Source of the DNA: Pseudoalteromonas byunsanensis
GTDB lineage: Bacteria > Pseudomonadota > Gammaproteobacteria > Enterobacterales > Alteromonadaceae
Reading direction: 5' to 3'
Assembly: GCF_001854475.1 (NCBI RefSeq)
Contig: NZ_MNAN01000031.1
Coordinates: forward strand, 330,105 to 394,104
DNA length: 64,000 nt
Positions 51,175 to 61,097 of this stretch are shown piece by piece (within the stretch, counting starts at the first letter, position 1; every line of letters starts with the position of its first letter). The translations under genes and the position numbers were made by a program. The notes under the pieces were generated by a model. It was not told the DNA's origin. It was given only the letters and a program-made list of their open reading frames with translations, and did no database searches.

Positions 51175-51201
51175 AAAAGCCCGCTTACATAGCGGGCTTA
51201 T
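51175..51201. terminator. Bidirectional terminator between the lipoprotein gene and ssb
   Basis: A 9-base perfect stem AAGCCCGCT / AGCGGGCTT (51177-51185 and 51191-51199) with a TACAT loop lies between converging genes. There are runs of A before it and a moderately T-rich sequence after it. Confidence 0.8.
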
Positions 51202-51236
51202 ATGTTTATTCTAGCACTTTCATTTATTACCAGAAA

Positions 51237-51920
51237 TTAAAACGGAATGTCGTCGTCAAAATCAATTGGCGGTTCCATTGGATTAGACGCACCACCTGAT
51301 TGCGCAGGTTTAGGTGCAAAGCCACCTTGTTGTTGTGGTGCGCTTTGTTGTGACGGCTGCTGCGGAGCAAAACCACCACCTTGATGAGTGTTGCTCTGTT
51401 GCGAAGGCGCATAGCCGCTTTGCTGAGAGTGTCCCTGACTTTGCTGCTGGCTACTGCTCTGTGCAGGCTGTGAGTATTGTTGTTGCTGCTGTGGCGCTTG
51501 GTTTGCATACTGCTGCTGGCTATAGTTGCCCTGTTGTTGACCACCTTGATATGGTGCACTGCCTTGCTGCTCGTTACGACCGCCTAACATCTGCATTTGG
51601 CCACCCATATCTACAACGATTTCTGTCGTATATTTTTCTTGGCCACTTTGATCTGTCCATTTACGCGTTTGCAGACGACCTTCAATGTATACTTGCGAGC
51701 CTTTGCGTAAATATTCACCCGCTACTTCTGCTAGCTTGCCAAATAACACCACTCGGTGCCACTCGGTGCGTTCTTGCAACTGGCCTGTATTTTTATCTTT
51801 CCAGCTGTCTGTAGTGGCAATACTGATATTCGCTACACCATTGCCGTTTGGCATATAGCGTACTTCTGGATCTTGTCCAAGATTACCAACCAAAATAACT
51901 TTGTTTACACCGCGTGCCAT
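51237..51920 (-). CDS. ssb: Single-stranded DNA-binding protein
   Basis: This is a 227-residue SSB. The OB fold occupies about residues 1-115 ([21 protein letters not shown], then [21 protein letters not shown]). A roughly 100-residue Gln/Gly/Ser/Pro-rich linker follows, and the acidic tip DFDDDIPF recruits repair and replication partners. The protein coats single-stranded DNA as a tetramer. GGAGAGGG before the ATG is a strong ribosome site. The gene lies 20 bases after the MFS gene and probably shares its transcript. The linker is longer than in E. coli SSB (178 residues in total), which is common in marine gammaproteobacteria. Confidence 0.98.
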   Translation of the reverse strand: MARGVNKVILVGNLGQDPEVRYMPNGNGVANISIATTDSWKDKNTGQLQERTEWHRVVLFGKLAEVAGEYLRKGSQVYIEGRLQTRKWTDQSGQEKYTTEIVVDMGGQMQMLGGRNEQQGSAPYQGGQQQGNYSQQQYANQAPQQQQQYSQPAQSSSQQQSQGHSQQSGYAPSQQSNTHQGGGFAPQQPSQQSAPQQQGGFAPKPAQSGGASNPMEPPIDFDDDIPF

Positions 51921-51940
51921 GGCACCCTCTCCTCACACTA

Positions 51941-53308
51941 TTAATGCAAGCCAAGTACTTGCTTAGCTTGGTTTAAATCAAATTTCTTATCATCTATCTT
52001 CAGATAGCTACGATTTTCTTCGCTAACGACTATCGCCTCGATCACGCCAGGTAATGCGACTAGCTTATCGGCTAATGCCTCTGCCTCCTGTGGCTCAGAC
52101 AGGTCGGTCATTAGACTAATTATTTTACTCTTGGGCGGGATCTGCATTCGCCATGCAATAAGTAGCCATATTACCCCAACACAGGCCACCGCCGCAAACA
52201 CTCCATTGGCTTCACCGTATTGTGCAATGTAACCTCCTAAAATTCCGCCTAAAAATGCTCCAAAAAATTGACCCGATGAAAAAATCCCCATCGCGGACCC
52301 TTTTTGAGAAGCAGGCGCAATCCGTGATACAAGTGCTGGCATCGTCGCTTCTAAAAAATTAAAGGCCACAAAATACAAAAGCATACAAACAGCAATACCA
52401 ATAACTGAGTCAGCTAATAAGGTTAGACTAAATGTACTGAGTACAAGTAATACTATTGCCGCTAAAAACGTTTCACGTTCTTTTTGCTTACGAATAGCGA
52501 CTATCATCATCGGTGCCATCAGCACAAACGCCAGCAATAACACTGGAATATATAATTTCCAATGTGCATCTGCATTAAGTCCATCTGCTATCAGTTGCCC
52601 TGGTAGTACCACAAACATCGTTGTGAGCGACAAATGCAGTAACATGACTCCCAAGTCTAGGCGCAACAACTGTGGATGGCGACTTAGCTTACGAATGTCC
52701 ACCAGCGTTGCCACGGTGTCTCCCTTTGGCGCTTTATTTACTGCGCTGGGTACGACAAATAGAATAATAACAATACCACACAAAGCCAGCACCGCTGTGA
52801 GCCAAAACACCCCTGAAATACCGAACGCAGCCGCGACCATTGGGCCTAGTAACATAGCAAAGGCAAAACTTAACCCGATACACATACCTATGACAGCCAT
52901 TACTTTTGGACGCTGTTCATCACGGCTTAAATCGGCAGCTAAAGCAAGTAATGCACTGGCTATGGCGCCCATCCCTTGCAATGCTCGACCTACGGTAACC
53001 CAATATATCGAATCAGCCAGCGCTGCTATCACTGAACCCAAAGCAAATATCATTAGGCCAAATATAATCACGGGCTTACGGCCAAACTTATCGGACAACC
53101 ATCCCATGGGGATCTGTAGCAACGCCTGAGTTAAACCATATGCACCGATAGCGAGCCCAATCCACATTGGCGATACATGCTCAAGTGATTGGCCATAAAT
53201 AGCCAACACGGGCATCAACATAAATAGCCCAAGCATGCGAAATGCAAACACACTAGCAAGTGATAACGCCGCGCGTTTTTCCAGAAGATTTAAAGATTGA
53301 TTAGACAT
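51941..53308 (-). CDS. yajR: MFS transporter with C-terminal YAM domain (YajR-like)
   Basis: This is a 455-residue, 12-helix major facilitator. The family motif between helices 2 and 3 is GWLSDKFGRKPVI. After the last helix a soluble segment of about 65 residues (SKIISLMTDL to KQVLGLH) resembles the ferredoxin-like YAM domain of E. coli YajR, which is 454 residues long. The substrate is not known; a proton-driven drug or metabolite exporter is likely. The ribosome site is weak. Upstream on the same strand is a solute-binding protein gene 52 bases away; downstream ssb follows after 20 bases. Confidence 0.9.
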   Translation of the reverse strand: MSNQSLNLLEKRAALSLASVFAFRMLGLFMLMPVLAIYGQSLEHVSPMWIGLAIGAYGLTQALLQIPMGWLSDKFGRKPVIIFGLMIFALGSVIAALADSIYWVTVGRALQGMGAIASALLALAADLSRDEQRPKVMAVIGMCIGLSFAFAMLLGPMVAAAFGISGVFWLTAVLALCGIVIILFVVPSAVNKAPKGDTVATLVDIRKLSRHPQLLRLDLGVMLLHLSLTTMFVVLPGQLIADGLNADAHWKLYIPVLLLAFVLMAPMMIVAIRKQKERETFLAAIVLLVLSTFSLTLLADSVIGIAVCMLLYFVAFNFLEATMPALVSRIAPASQKGSAMGIFSSGQFFGAFLGGILGGYIAQYGEANGVFAAVACVGVIWLLIAWRMQIPPKSKIISLMTDLSEPQEAEALADKLVALPGVIEAIVVSEENRSYLKIDDKKFDLNQAKQVLGLH

Positions 53309-53360
53309 AGTACTCGTTTAGTTCTGCTCAGTTTAGCGCGCCACAGTCTAACAAAAAAAC

Positions 53361-54131
53361 TCAGTCTAACTTATATTTTTTTAAAATTTGCGCTAACTTT
53401 CCAGAACTTCGTAGCCGCTCAAACGCTTCTTTTAACTGTTCTATTTGTGCTCTACTCACGCTTTCCTTACTTACAGCAATATAAACGGGTTCTGAGTTAA
53501 CCACCAGTGGCGCAATTTCAATCTCTACAAAGTCAGGGTTATGCTCAACCTGATAAATAATATTGTATTTTTCTTCTAGAAAGCCTGAGATGCGTCCATG
53601 GCGCAGTAAATGAAGCTTACGCTGATTGTCTGGCACATAAATAAACTTATCTTCAGAGTCCACTTCCTGCTTCATTCTCTTTTCAAAGGCTTCACCGTAG
53701 TAAGCACCGCGCTGGATGGCTACGGGCATCGCCAATGAAAACAACTGCTCTAGGGATTGAACATAGAATGGCCTTTTGGTGTTAGTGGCAAACACAATAT
53801 TCTCCATTCGCTGGGGACCAATGAAATAGGCAAACCTCATCCTCTGAGCAGTCTTTGACACACTCAACATCAAGTCTATCTCTCCTAGTTCAAGCATTTT
53901 TAAAGCTCGCCCCCAAGGTACACTGACAAACCGATAACCACAGTCCATTTCTTGCAATAGGCTTTTGGCAAAGTCCACATCCAGGCCATGCCATTGCAAT
54001 TGCGCATCTTGTTGGGATTGAACAGAATAGTTTTCAAAACGCACGATAAATTCACAATGCGACGTGCTGGCATTGAGTACACAAGAAAGTAATAAAAATG
54101 AGAGGCCAATGCATGGCCCTATCAGACGCAC
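53361..54131 (-). CDS. Periplasmic amino-acid-type solute-binding protein (SBP_bac_3 family)
   Basis: This is a 256-residue protein with a cleavable signal peptide (about residues 1-23, ending LNAS). The mature part has family-3 solute-binding features: GLDVDFAKSLLQEM early, WGRALKMLELGEIDLMLSVSKT in the middle, and a final helix SGKLAQILKKYKLD. No ABC permease or ATPase gene is adjacent, so it may be an orphan binding protein or feed a sensor rather than a transporter. It stands between uvrA (divergent) and the MFS gene. The alternative that it belongs to the MFS-ssb transcript is open. Confidence 0.85.
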   Translation of the reverse strand: MRLIGPCIGLSFLLLSCVLNASTSHCEFIVRFENYSVQSQQDAQLQWHGLDVDFAKSLLQEMDCGYRFVSVPWGRALKMLELGEIDLMLSVSKTAQRMRFAYFIGPQRMENIVFATNTKRPFYVQSLEQLFSLAMPVAIQRGAYYGEAFEKRMKQEVDSEDKFIYVPDNQRKLHLLRHGRISGFLEEKYNIIYQVEHNPDFVEIEIAPLVVNSEPVYIAVSKESVSRAQIEQLKEAFERLRSSGKLAQILKKYKLD

Positions 54132-54263
54132 AAAACTAATCGCTCTAATGTTGATCCCTCCTTCCAGTTTAGAACGTTTAGCAAAGATAAGTTAATTTTT
54201 GGCAAAGTATGCGATACTGTTGCGCTAATAATCGTTGCCACTCAACTCTGTAATTAGGTCAAA

Positions 54264-57083
54264 ATGGATAAAATAGAAGTCAGAGGCGCTCGAACGCACA
54301 ATTTAAAAGATATTTCACTCACCATTCCACGCGATAAACTCATCGTTATCACAGGGTTATCGGGTTCGGGAAAATCTTCACTGGCATTTGATACGCTTTA
54401 TGCCGAAGGCCAAAGACGTTACGTTGAATCGCTTTCTGCTTACGCAAGACAGTTCTTATCACTGATGGAAAAACCCGATGTTGATCACATCGAGGGTTTA
54501 TCTCCTGCCATTTCTATTGAACAAAAATCGACTTCTCATAACCCGCGCTCGACGGTGGGAACCATTACCGAGATCTACGACTATTTGCGTCTCCTGTTCG
54601 CCAGAGTCGGTGAACCACGATGTCCAACCCATGATTTACCTTTGGCAGCACAAACCATCAGTCAAATGGTAGATTCTGTACTAGAGCAACCGCAGGGCAG
54701 TAAATTAATGCTGTTGGCACCGGTTGTTAAAAACCGTAAAGGTGAGCACGTTAAGTTGCTTGAGCAACTGGCCAGTCAAGGCTACATCCGCGCACGTATA
54801 GATGGTGAAGTGTGTGACTTGTCAGATCCTCCAACTTTAGAGCTACATAAAAAGCACACGATAGAAGTAGTTGTAGACCGCTTTAAGGTTAAAGATGGTT
54901 TACAACAACGCTTGGCGGAGTCTTTCGAGACGGCCCTAGAGCTCTCTTCGGGTATCGCCGTTGTCGCCAATATGGATGAGCCTAGCGCCCAAGAAATGAT
55001 TTTTTCGGCCAACTTTGCCTGTCCAAGCTGTGGCTATGCCATGACCGAGTTAGAACCAAGACTGTTTTCATTTAACAATCCTGCTGGTGCCTGCCAAAGC
55101 TGCGATGGTTTAGGTGTACGACAGTATTTCGACCCGCAGCGCGTGGTGCAAAATCCTGAACTGAGTCTCAGTGGTGGGGCGATTAAAGGCTGGGATAAAC
55201 GCAGCTTCTATTATTATCAAATGCTACAGGCAGTGGCTGAACATTATGGTTTTGACTTAGAAGTACCCTTTCAATCATTATCCAGCGAAGCACAAACGGT
55301 TATTCTAGAGGGCTCTGGAAAAACAAAAATCGCTTTCAATTACCGTAATGACCGTGGGGACTTAATCACCCGTAATCATGAGTTTGAAGGTGTCCTGAAT
55401 AATATGAACCGTCGTTACAGAGAGACTGAATCAAGCTCTGTACGAGAAGAATTAAGTAAGTACCAAACCAGTCAGTCATGTCCAAGCTGCCATGGCTCTC
55501 GTTTGCGCGAAGAAGCGCGCAATGTATTTATTGGACAAACCACACTACCTCATGTGACGACCATGAGCATTGGTGCGGCGATGGAGTTTTTTGAATCCCT
55601 TACCTTGCAGGGACAAAAAGCACAGATCGCAGAAAAGATCCTCAAAGAAATTCGCGATCGCCTTTCGTTTTTAATCAATGTTGGGCTCAATTACTTATCG
55701 TTGGAACGCAGCGCAGATACACTTTCAGGTGGTGAAGCCCAGCGGATCCGCCTAGCGAGTCAAATAGGTGCAGGTTTAGTTGGGGTCATGTATGTACTCG
55801 ATGAACCTTCCATCGGCCTACATCAAAGAGACAATGACAGATTACTTAGTACATTGACGCATTTACGTGATTTAGGTAATACCGTGATAGTGGTAGAGCA
55901 TGATGAAGACGCCATTCGAGCAGCAGACCATATCATCGATATCGGACCCGGGGCAGGTGTTCATGGTGGCCATGTGGTTGCACAAGGCACCCGTGATGAC
56001 ATTATCAACAACCCTAACTCACTGACAGGCCAATATCTCAGTGGCACTAAGTCTATCGCCGTCCCCGCACAACGCCACCCATGCAATGACAAATGGCTTG
56101 AGCTTATGGGCGCAACGGGTAATAACTTAAAAAGCGTTGACTTACGCATTCCGTTCGGCCTGATGACTTGTATCACCGGTGTATCGGGTTCGGGTAAGTC
56201 TACTCTGATCAATGACACCCTATTTAAACTCGCGCACACAGCTTTAAATGGCGCAACAACAGCTGAAGCGGCACCTTATAAGGCGATTACCGGCCTTGAA
56301 CATTTTGACAAGGTAATCGACATTGACCAAAGCCCCATTGGCCGTACGCCGCGCTCCAACCCAGCAACATATACCGGCATTTTTACCGCGATCCGCGAGT
56401 TATTTGCTGGCACCCAAGAAGCACGTTCACGGGGCTACAAAGTTGGTCGCTTTAGCTTTAACGTAAAAGGCGGCCGCTGTGAGGCCTGCCAAGGTGATGG
56501 TGTTATCAAAGTAGAAATGCACTTTTTACCTGATGTTTATGTACCTTGTGATATTTGTGCAGGTAAACGCTATAACCGAGAAACCTTGGAAGTCTTGTAC
56601 AAAGGCAAGAATATCCATGAAGTGCTTGAAATGACCGTAGAAGATGCACAGCAGTTCTTCGATAAAATCCCAGCAATTAATCGCAAACTGACAACTCTAA
56701 TGGACGTTGGTTTATCGTATATTCGTCTCGGTCAGGCAGCAACAACCCTGTCCGGTGGTGAAGCGCAGCGCGTTAAACTTGCCAGAGAGTTGTCAAAACG
56801 AGATACAGGTAAAACGCTGTATATTCTCGATGAGCCAACCACGGGACTGCACTTTCACGATATTCAGCAACTACTGTTGGTGCTACATAGATTGCGTGAT
56901 CACGGTAACACTGTGGTTGTCATAGAACACAACCTAGATGTTATCAAAACGGCTGATTGGATTGTTGATTTAGGGCCTGAAGGCGGTGCTGGAGGTGGTC
57001 AGATCCTGATCGCAGGTACACCTGAGCAAGTTGCACAGTGTGCACAATCTCACACAGGAAAATACCTAAAACCTTTACTTTAA
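54264..57083 (+). CDS. uvrA: Excinuclease ABC subunit A
   Basis: This is a 939-residue UvrA, the usual length. It is the damage-recognition ATPase of nucleotide excision repair, acting as a dimer with UvrB. There are two ABC ATPase modules: Walker [10 protein letters not shown] near residue 31 and GVSGSGKST in the second half, and signature motifs [12 protein letters not shown] and [12 protein letters not shown]. Zinc-binding cysteine pairs are present ([31 protein letters not shown]). It starts [19 protein letters not shown] like other UvrA proteins; AGG lies about 7 bases upstream. No clear LexA box (CTGT-N8-ACAG) is seen in the 132-base region before it. A strong hairpin follows the stop. 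Confidence 0.99.
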   Translation: MDKIEVRGARTHNLKDISLTIPRDKLIVITGLSGSGKSSLAFDTLYAEGQRRYVESLSAYARQFLSLMEKPDVDHIEGLSPAISIEQKSTSHNPRSTVGTITEIYDYLRLLFARVGEPRCPTHDLPLAAQTISQMVDSVLEQPQGSKLMLLAPVVKNRKGEHVKLLEQLASQGYIRARIDGEVCDLSDPPTLELHKKHTIEVVVDRFKVKDGLQQRLAESFETALELSSGIAVVANMDEPSAQEMIFSANFACPSCGYAMTELEPRLFSFNNPAGACQSCDGLGVRQYFDPQRVVQNPELSLSGGAIKGWDKRSFYYYQMLQAVAEHYGFDLEVPFQSLSSEAQTVILEGSGKTKIAFNYRNDRGDLITRNHEFEGVLNNMNRRYRETESSSVREELSKYQTSQSCPSCHGSRLREEARNVFIGQTTLPHVTTMSIGAAMEFFESLTLQGQKAQIAEKILKEIRDRLSFLINVGLNYLSLERSADTLSGGEAQRIRLASQIGAGLVGVMYVLDEPSIGLHQRDNDRLLSTLTHLRDLGNTVIVVEHDEDAIRAADHIIDIGPGAGVHGGHVVAQGTRDDIINNPNSLTGQYLSGTKSIAVPAQRHPCNDKWLELMGATGNNLKSVDLRIPFGLMTCITGVSGSGKSTLINDTLFKLAHTALNGATTAEAAPYKAITGLEHFDKVIDIDQSPIGRTPRSNPATYTGIFTAIRELFAGTQEARSRGYKVGRFSFNVKGGRCEACQGDGVIKVEMHFLPDVYVPCDICAGKRYNRETLEVLYKGKNIHEVLEMTVEDAQQFFDKIPAINRKLTTLMDVGLSYIRLGQAATTLSGGEAQRVKLARELSKRDTGKTLYILDEPTTGLHFHDIQQLLLVLHRLRDHGNTVVVIEHNLDVIKTADWIVDLGPEGGAGGGQILIAGTPEQVAQCAQSHTGKYLKPLL

Positions 57084-57088
57084 TGACC

Positions 57089-57117
57089 AAAGGAATGTAG
57101 TTTAACTACATTCCTTT
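57089..57117 (+). terminator. Perfect hairpin after uvrA
   Basis: This is a 29-base palindrome with 14-base arms (AAAGGAATGTAGTT / AACTACATTCCTTT) around a single T, starting 5 bases after the uvrA stop. The stem is AT-rich and ends in TTT. It leaves only 17 bases before the next start codon. Confidence 0.8.
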
Positions 57118-57134
57118 GCTACAACTTTACCCTA

Positions 57135-58160
57135 ATGCAACAGTTACCCTACATTTTGTCCATCAAAGATAGACTAATAAACTATCATAATCGCTTAACG
57201 GCATTTTGGTCTTCGCTGAACTTAGCGCAACGCTGCTACTTTCTAGCTATTATCACAAGTTTTATCTATCTTTTCGATAATGCACAAAGTAATAGCTTGT
57301 TGGCATTGCTCACAGTGCTTGTATTGGTTGCTATGGTCAGTGAATTTTGGCCTAGATTTATCCAAGTTTGGGATAGCTTGCCAGGCAAAGCTGTGATCTT
57401 GTTATTCTATGCTTTTGTAGCCAATTACGCACTGGTGCAAGCGTCTGGTTTGGTCAACGATATTACCGGAGTGAGCGCCGACAACCTGCCTTACACACAT
57501 AATTTTGCCGTATTATTATCCATCCCTATTTGGTTTGTTATCACCAGCCTAGTCGTGCTGCTTATCATCCAATTTTCCATTCCCGTATACATTTTATGCT
57601 TGTTACTGTTACGACCTTTTGGTTTGCACACACTGTGGCACCCACCGGGTTATAGCTTTCCAATCATCACCGGTTTTATACGTTTCGGTGCAGGATTATT
57701 TTTACTACTCCAGCTTGCGCTACTAACCACCTATACGGGCACATTATATGGTGTTAGCCAAACCATGCTCAATGTAGTTGGCGGCATAGAGACAGGCTTA
57801 ACCATTAACGTCATTGAATCTTCGGATCAAGACTTAGCCGTTGCCATCAAAGAGCAGCCCGAACTTGAACGTACCTTGTCCGAACTTGATGAAGCTAAAG
57901 CGCAAATAGACCAAAATGCCAGCGCTTACGAAAATAAGGTTAAACGCATTTTGGCTAACTTTATCTTCGACAACGAAGCGGATGCACGTTCCCGATGTGA
58001 ACACCGCACTGATACTCGAGTGATAGAATTGAATGATTACGAAATCTTAGAGATTGAAAAGTTCACAACGGCTGACGTTACCAGTTATCGCTATCAGGTT
58101 AAGCCCTGTATTTCAGCCGCAGTGGGTCATGAATTTAAAGCAAGATCAATCACACCATAA
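57135..58160 (+). CDS. Membrane protein of unknown function
   Basis: This is a 341-residue protein with five or six hydrophobic segments between about residues 30 and 215 (for example YFLAIITSFIYLF, IWFVITSLVVLLIIQF, FGAGLFLLLQLALL). A soluble C-terminal part from about 220 to 341 contains charged, possibly coiled sequence (LERTLSELDEAKAQIDQ). I do not recognise a family. The ATG has no good ribosome site and stands 17 bases after the uvrA hairpin, so it may rely on read-through from uvrA, or the true start may be further in. The 3' end overlaps the converging thioesterase gene by 11 bases. Confidence 0.75.
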   Translation: MQQLPYILSIKDRLINYHNRLTAFWSSLNLAQRCYFLAIITSFIYLFDNAQSNSLLALLTVLVLVAMVSEFWPRFIQVWDSLPGKAVILLFYAFVANYALVQASGLVNDITGVSADNLPYTHNFAVLLSIPIWFVITSLVVLLIIQFSIPVYILCLLLLRPFGLHTLWHPPGYSFPIITGFIRFGAGLFLLLQLALLTTYTGTLYGVSQTMLNVVGGIETGLTINVIESSDQDLAVAIKEQPELERTLSELDEAKAQIDQNASAYENKVKRILANFIFDNEADARSRCEHRTDTRVIELNDYEILEIEKFTTADVTSYRYQVKPCISAAVGHEFKARSITP

Positions 58161-58539
58161 ACAGTGTTAGCTCATCGCGCTCATGCTGTGATAAGGGTTG
58201 AGCGCGTTTAGCTGCAAAGTCGTAACGCACCATCACGGTTTTGCCCTCGGCACAACACTCTCCATGTTGCCACGCCTGCTGCACAATAACAAAAGAGCTG
58301 TTGCCGATATGCTCAATCGCCGTTTTAATCTCTACTTGTTGTCCGTAAAACAATTCGCCTTTAAATACCACTTCAACCTTAGCTACAATCAACTTCCATT
58401 GATGTGGATTAAGGTCTGGGGTGAATATTTTGAAAATAGGCACTCTGGCCGCTTCAAACCACACTGGGAGTACGGTATTGTTTATATGACCAAGCACGTC
58501 GGTTTCGCTAAATCGCGGCATCAGTTTTTCAGACAACAT
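58150..58539 (-). CDS. Hotdog-fold acyl-CoA thioesterase (4HBT / YbgC type)
   Basis: This is a 129-residue protein. The N-terminal block PRFSETDVLGHINN carries the catalytic Asp (14) of the 4-hydroxybenzoyl-CoA thioesterase / YbgC family, followed by the hotdog helix PVWFEAARVPIF. It hydrolyses acyl-CoA thioesters; the chain length is unknown. It is divergent from the 2OG oxygenase gene with only 28 bases between start codons. It is not part of the synthase cluster and is unlikely to release its product. Confidence 0.9.
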   Translation of the reverse strand: MLSEKLMPRFSETDVLGHINNTVLPVWFEAARVPIFKIFTPDLNPHQWKLIVAKVEVVFKGELFYGQQVEIKTAIEHIGNSSFVIVQQAWQHGECCAEGKTVMVRYDFAAKRAQPLSQHERDELTLFMV

Positions 58540-58567
58540 AATAATTCCAATAACTGTAGGTGAAATA

Positions 58568-59269
58568 ATGACAGATTTTATACGCGTTTATGACAACGCG
58601 CTAAGCGATGAGTTTTGTGATCAGTTTATTAATCTTTTTGAACAAAGCCCACACTTAAAACAAGGAACCACTTCAGGTGGTATCGACCTTAACAAAAAAG
58701 TGAGTCAAGATCTGTATCTTAATTCTCATCCTGAATACGCTCAGCACCTACAGCACATACAACAAGTCACTGCGCAGCACGTATTTAAATATATTGAAGA
58801 GCACTTGTTTATGATCATCGGTGCGTTTGGCCTGAAAGTTTATCACCCAAAAACTGGTGAGCCAGTTGACGTTACCTTCGACAACTTTGAAGAAGTAGGT
58901 AAACCTCAGCTACCTATTTTAGTGCAGCAGCTGTTTCGTCTCGGTAATATTCAAGCCCAAAAATATGAAATCAACAAGGGCGGCTACCCCTACTGGCATA
59001 GCGAAGTGTATCCTCAACAAGGTCACAACGAGGCCCTACACCGCGTGTTGTTATTTATGTTCTATTTAAACGATGTGAGCGAAGGCGGCGAAACTGAGTT
59101 TTATTATCAGCAAAAGAAAATAGCACCTAAAAAAGGCACCATGGTCATCGCACCGGGTTATTTCACCCATACTCACCGAGGTAACAAACCTTTGTCCAAC
59201 GACAAATATATTCTTACCTCATGGGTACTGTTTAATCGCGCCGAACAAATATATGGCACCGCAAAATAA
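58568..59269 (+). CDS. 2-oxoglutarate/Fe(II)-dependent oxygenase, prolyl-4-hydroxylase-like
   Basis: This is a 233-residue protein with the jelly-roll oxygenase pattern: iron ligands His144 and Glu146 in YWHSEVYP, a distal His at 203 in HTHRGN, and a Lys at 213 (DKYILTSW) placed to bind 2-oxoglutarate. EGGETEFYY before the distal His is typical of the P4H-like branch. The first-shell carboxylate is Glu rather than the usual Asp. The substrate is unknown. GTAGG lies before the ATG. The gene is unlikely to act on the NRPS product, from which it is 12 kb away and separated by housekeeping genes, but this cannot be excluded. Confidence 0.88.
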   Translation: MTDFIRVYDNALSDEFCDQFINLFEQSPHLKQGTTSGGIDLNKKVSQDLYLNSHPEYAQHLQHIQQVTAQHVFKYIEEHLFMIIGAFGLKVYHPKTGEPVDVTFDNFEEVGKPQLPILVQQLFRLGNIQAQKYEINKGGYPYWHSEVYPQQGHNEALHRVLLFMFYLNDVSEGGETEFYYQQKKIAPKKGTMVIAPGYFTHTHRGNKPLSNDKYILTSWVLFNRAEQIYGTAK

Positions 59270-59276
59270 TCCTCTG

Positions 59277-59317
59277 AGCATGGTATCTAATTGCGATGAA
59301 TAAACTGATACCATGCT
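59277..59317. repeat. Inverted repeat at the 2OG oxygenase / yacL junction
   Basis: Arms AGCATGGTATC (59277-59287) and GATACCATGCT (59307-59317) match perfectly over 11 bases with a 19-base loop. The right arm lies inside the 3' end of yacL. No T run follows on either side, so a terminator function is uncertain. Confidence 0.5.
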
Positions 59318-59655
59318 TCTAGCAAAGCAATAAAGTCTTCGTAGCCACAACCACTCACTAAACCATGCTCATCCAGTACCAACGCATCATCACCATAATT
59401 GCTTAAATCGTCAGCCTGATGAAACAATGCATGCGCTTCAAACAGTGCTTCGTCATGAGACAAAGTAAAACGTATTTCCTTGCCCTCTTTGACTAACATA
59501 GGGCTGTCTTTGTGTATGGCTTTACTCTTTGCTATCAACTGCGCTACTTCATTATGCGGCAGTTCTTCACTTAGCCAACGACCCACCAGCGTGTGTTCAT
59601 CACTGATTTTCACTCCAAACCCGGTGATCGGATCGCGAATAAACTGGTACTCCAA
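59287..59655 (-). CDS. yacL: UPF0231 family protein YacL
   Basis: This is a 122-residue soluble protein matching the UPF0231 / YacL family as I know it from E. coli (120 residues, MDYEFLRD start). Here it begins MEYQFIRDPITG, and the end reads VSGCGYEDFIALLEAWYQF against CGVEDFLQVVAAYRNF in E. coli. The molecular role is not established. It is divergent from the AEC carrier gene with 108 bases between them. Confidence 0.88.
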   Translation of the reverse strand: MEYQFIRDPITGFGVKISDEHTLVGRWLSEELPHNEVAQLIAKSKAIHKDSPMLVKEGKEIRFTLSHDEALFEAHALFHQADDLSNYGDDALVLDEHGLVSGCGYEDFIALLEAWYQFIHRN

Positions 59656-59763
59656 AATTCACTCTCAACTTTTGTTCAATCTGCTTACTATTATACGCAG
59701 TGGGGCTTGTGGCGCACTATGCAAACCGAGATAATAGCCCCTTATTTTTAGACCGAGCTGGTT

Positions 59764-60675
59764 ATGAGCGCTTTTGTAATTCTTTTCCCGATAATTTTTG
59801 TTGTATTGATTGGTTATAGTTGCGCAAAGTTTAGAATTTTTAGTGCTGCTGCTCTTGATGGGCTGAGGTTATTTATCTTCAACCTTATTATTCCCGTTTT
59901 TCTATTCTTGAACATGTATCAGGCGGATCTCGAACAGGTGTTATCATCACGTGTGCTCGCCAGCTTCTACCTACCAGTGCTGTTCGTATATTTGCTAAGT
60001 TGTGGAATATTCAGATATGTAATGCGGATAGAACGCGGTGACAGTGCCACTTTATCGTTAGCGTGTACTTACTCAAATGTAGTACTTGTTGGTCTGCCTA
60101 TTATCATTGCCAGTCTAGGCGCAGAATATGGTGCAATGGTCTTTATGATAATTACCTTTCACAGTGTTTTATTGTTTACCTGTACTTTTACCTTCGCAGC
60201 CAATCAGCAAGGGCGTATGCATGAAACACTCAAACCCTTGCTGCTTAACCCCATAGTGATTAGCATCAGCTTAGGTCTACTTTGTAACTACATCAATTTA
60301 GCCATCCCTAATGTCATGCAACAAGGACTTGCTTTGCTCAGCGAGCCTGCAATTGCGGGGGCTCTTTTTGCACTCGGCGCTAGTTTAAATAATTATTCTA
60401 TTCGTGGCGCATGGCGAAAAGCATTGTTGGTCAGCATCATCAAGCTGATCATTTTACCACTTTTAGTGTACATCACCGCAAAGTGGGGAATGGCGCTCCC
60501 CCACAAGCAAGTTGTCGTGTTAACACTCATGAGTGCTTCACCATTGGGTGTTAACGCTTATCTAGTTGCTCGCCAACTACAACATCAACAAGCCGAACTT
60601 GCCAGCAGTGTGGTGTTATCTACTGTGCTAAGCGTGCTGACACTCGCCGCTTGGCTAACGGCGCTCATACCCTGA
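59764..60675 (+). CDS. AEC-family (auxin efflux carrier-like) transporter
   Basis: This is a 303-residue membrane protein with about ten hydrophobic segments in two halves. It starts MSAFVILFPIIFVVLIGYSCAKF and includes LACTYSNVVLVGLPI, the conserved Asn-containing family element, and SASPLGVNAYLVARQ near the end. Bacterial members carry malate or other small organic acids; the substrate here is unknown. GAGCTGG stands upstream of the ATG. Its 3' end overlaps the converging small membrane gene by 21 bases. Confidence 0.92.
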   Translation: MSAFVILFPIIFVVLIGYSCAKFRIFSAAALDGLRLFIFNLIIPVFLFLNMYQADLEQVLSSRVLASFYLPVLFVYLLSCGIFRYVMRIERGDSATLSLACTYSNVVLVGLPIIIASLGAEYGAMVFMIITFHSVLLFTCTFTFAANQQGRMHETLKPLLLNPIVISISLGLLCNYINLAIPNVMQQGLALLSEPAIAGALFALGASLNNYSIRGAWRKALLVSIIKLIILPLLVYITAKWGMALPHKQVVVLTLMSASPLGVNAYLVARQLQHQQAELASSVVLSTVLSVLTLAAWLTALIP

Positions 60676-60894
60676 GTAGTTTGTATACCTTGCAGCATCG
60701 ATGATGGACCAAAGATGTACCACTGCACCTATCACTGGGGGAACAACTAAGAACCACAGCGCATAACCCCCAAACACTACGATTGCAAAAATCAAAGCCG
60801 CGATAATACGTCCTTGGACCAGCTGGCCTAACCCCGGGAAAAAAATATTACAAATTGCTGCGATCACATTACCGCCTGAACCTTGTGTTGCCAT
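60655..60894 (-). CDS. Small two-helix membrane protein
   Basis: This is a 79-residue protein. The segment IAAICNIFFPGLGQLVQGR followed by a hydrophobic helix and a second one (FLVVPPVIGAVVHLWSII) resembles the TM2-like group of small membrane proteins, with a short charged tail (YTNYSGYERR). The ribosome site AGAGGAT before the ATG is good. The role is unknown. It converges on the AEC carrier gene. Confidence 0.82.
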   Translation of the reverse strand: MATQGSGGNVIAAICNIFFPGLGQLVQGRIIAALIFAIVVFGGYALWFLVVPPVIGAVVHLWSIIDAARYTNYSGYERR

Positions 60895-61097
60895 GGCATC
60901 CTCTCTGTTATTTACTAAATGTATAAATTTTATTTCTAACTATACAATACATGTATCATGCCAAATAAAATAACCCAATAAAATCAATAATTAAAGCCAT
61001 AATCTTGTTTGACCACTATCATAAACTTAGCCTAAAAGACTAACTTTTAGCATAAATGTTAGCTATCATTGAGCAAAAAATAATATCAGGATGATCT

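Noticed and set aside
51314..51814. 166-codon plus-strand frame opposite ssb
   Set aside because: It is a shadow of the Gln-rich repeats of ssb, which is certain from its OB fold and acidic tip.
54132..54263. Possible LexA (SOS) box upstream of uvrA
   Set aside because: CTGT half sites occur (near 54216 and 54248) but none is followed at the right distance by ACAG, so an SOS box is not supported by eye.
58150..58539. Hotdog thioesterase as a release enzyme of the assembly line
   Set aside because: It is a YbgC/4HBT-type acyl-CoA thioesterase lying 12 kb outside the cluster among housekeeping genes, not an alpha/beta-hydrolase TE.
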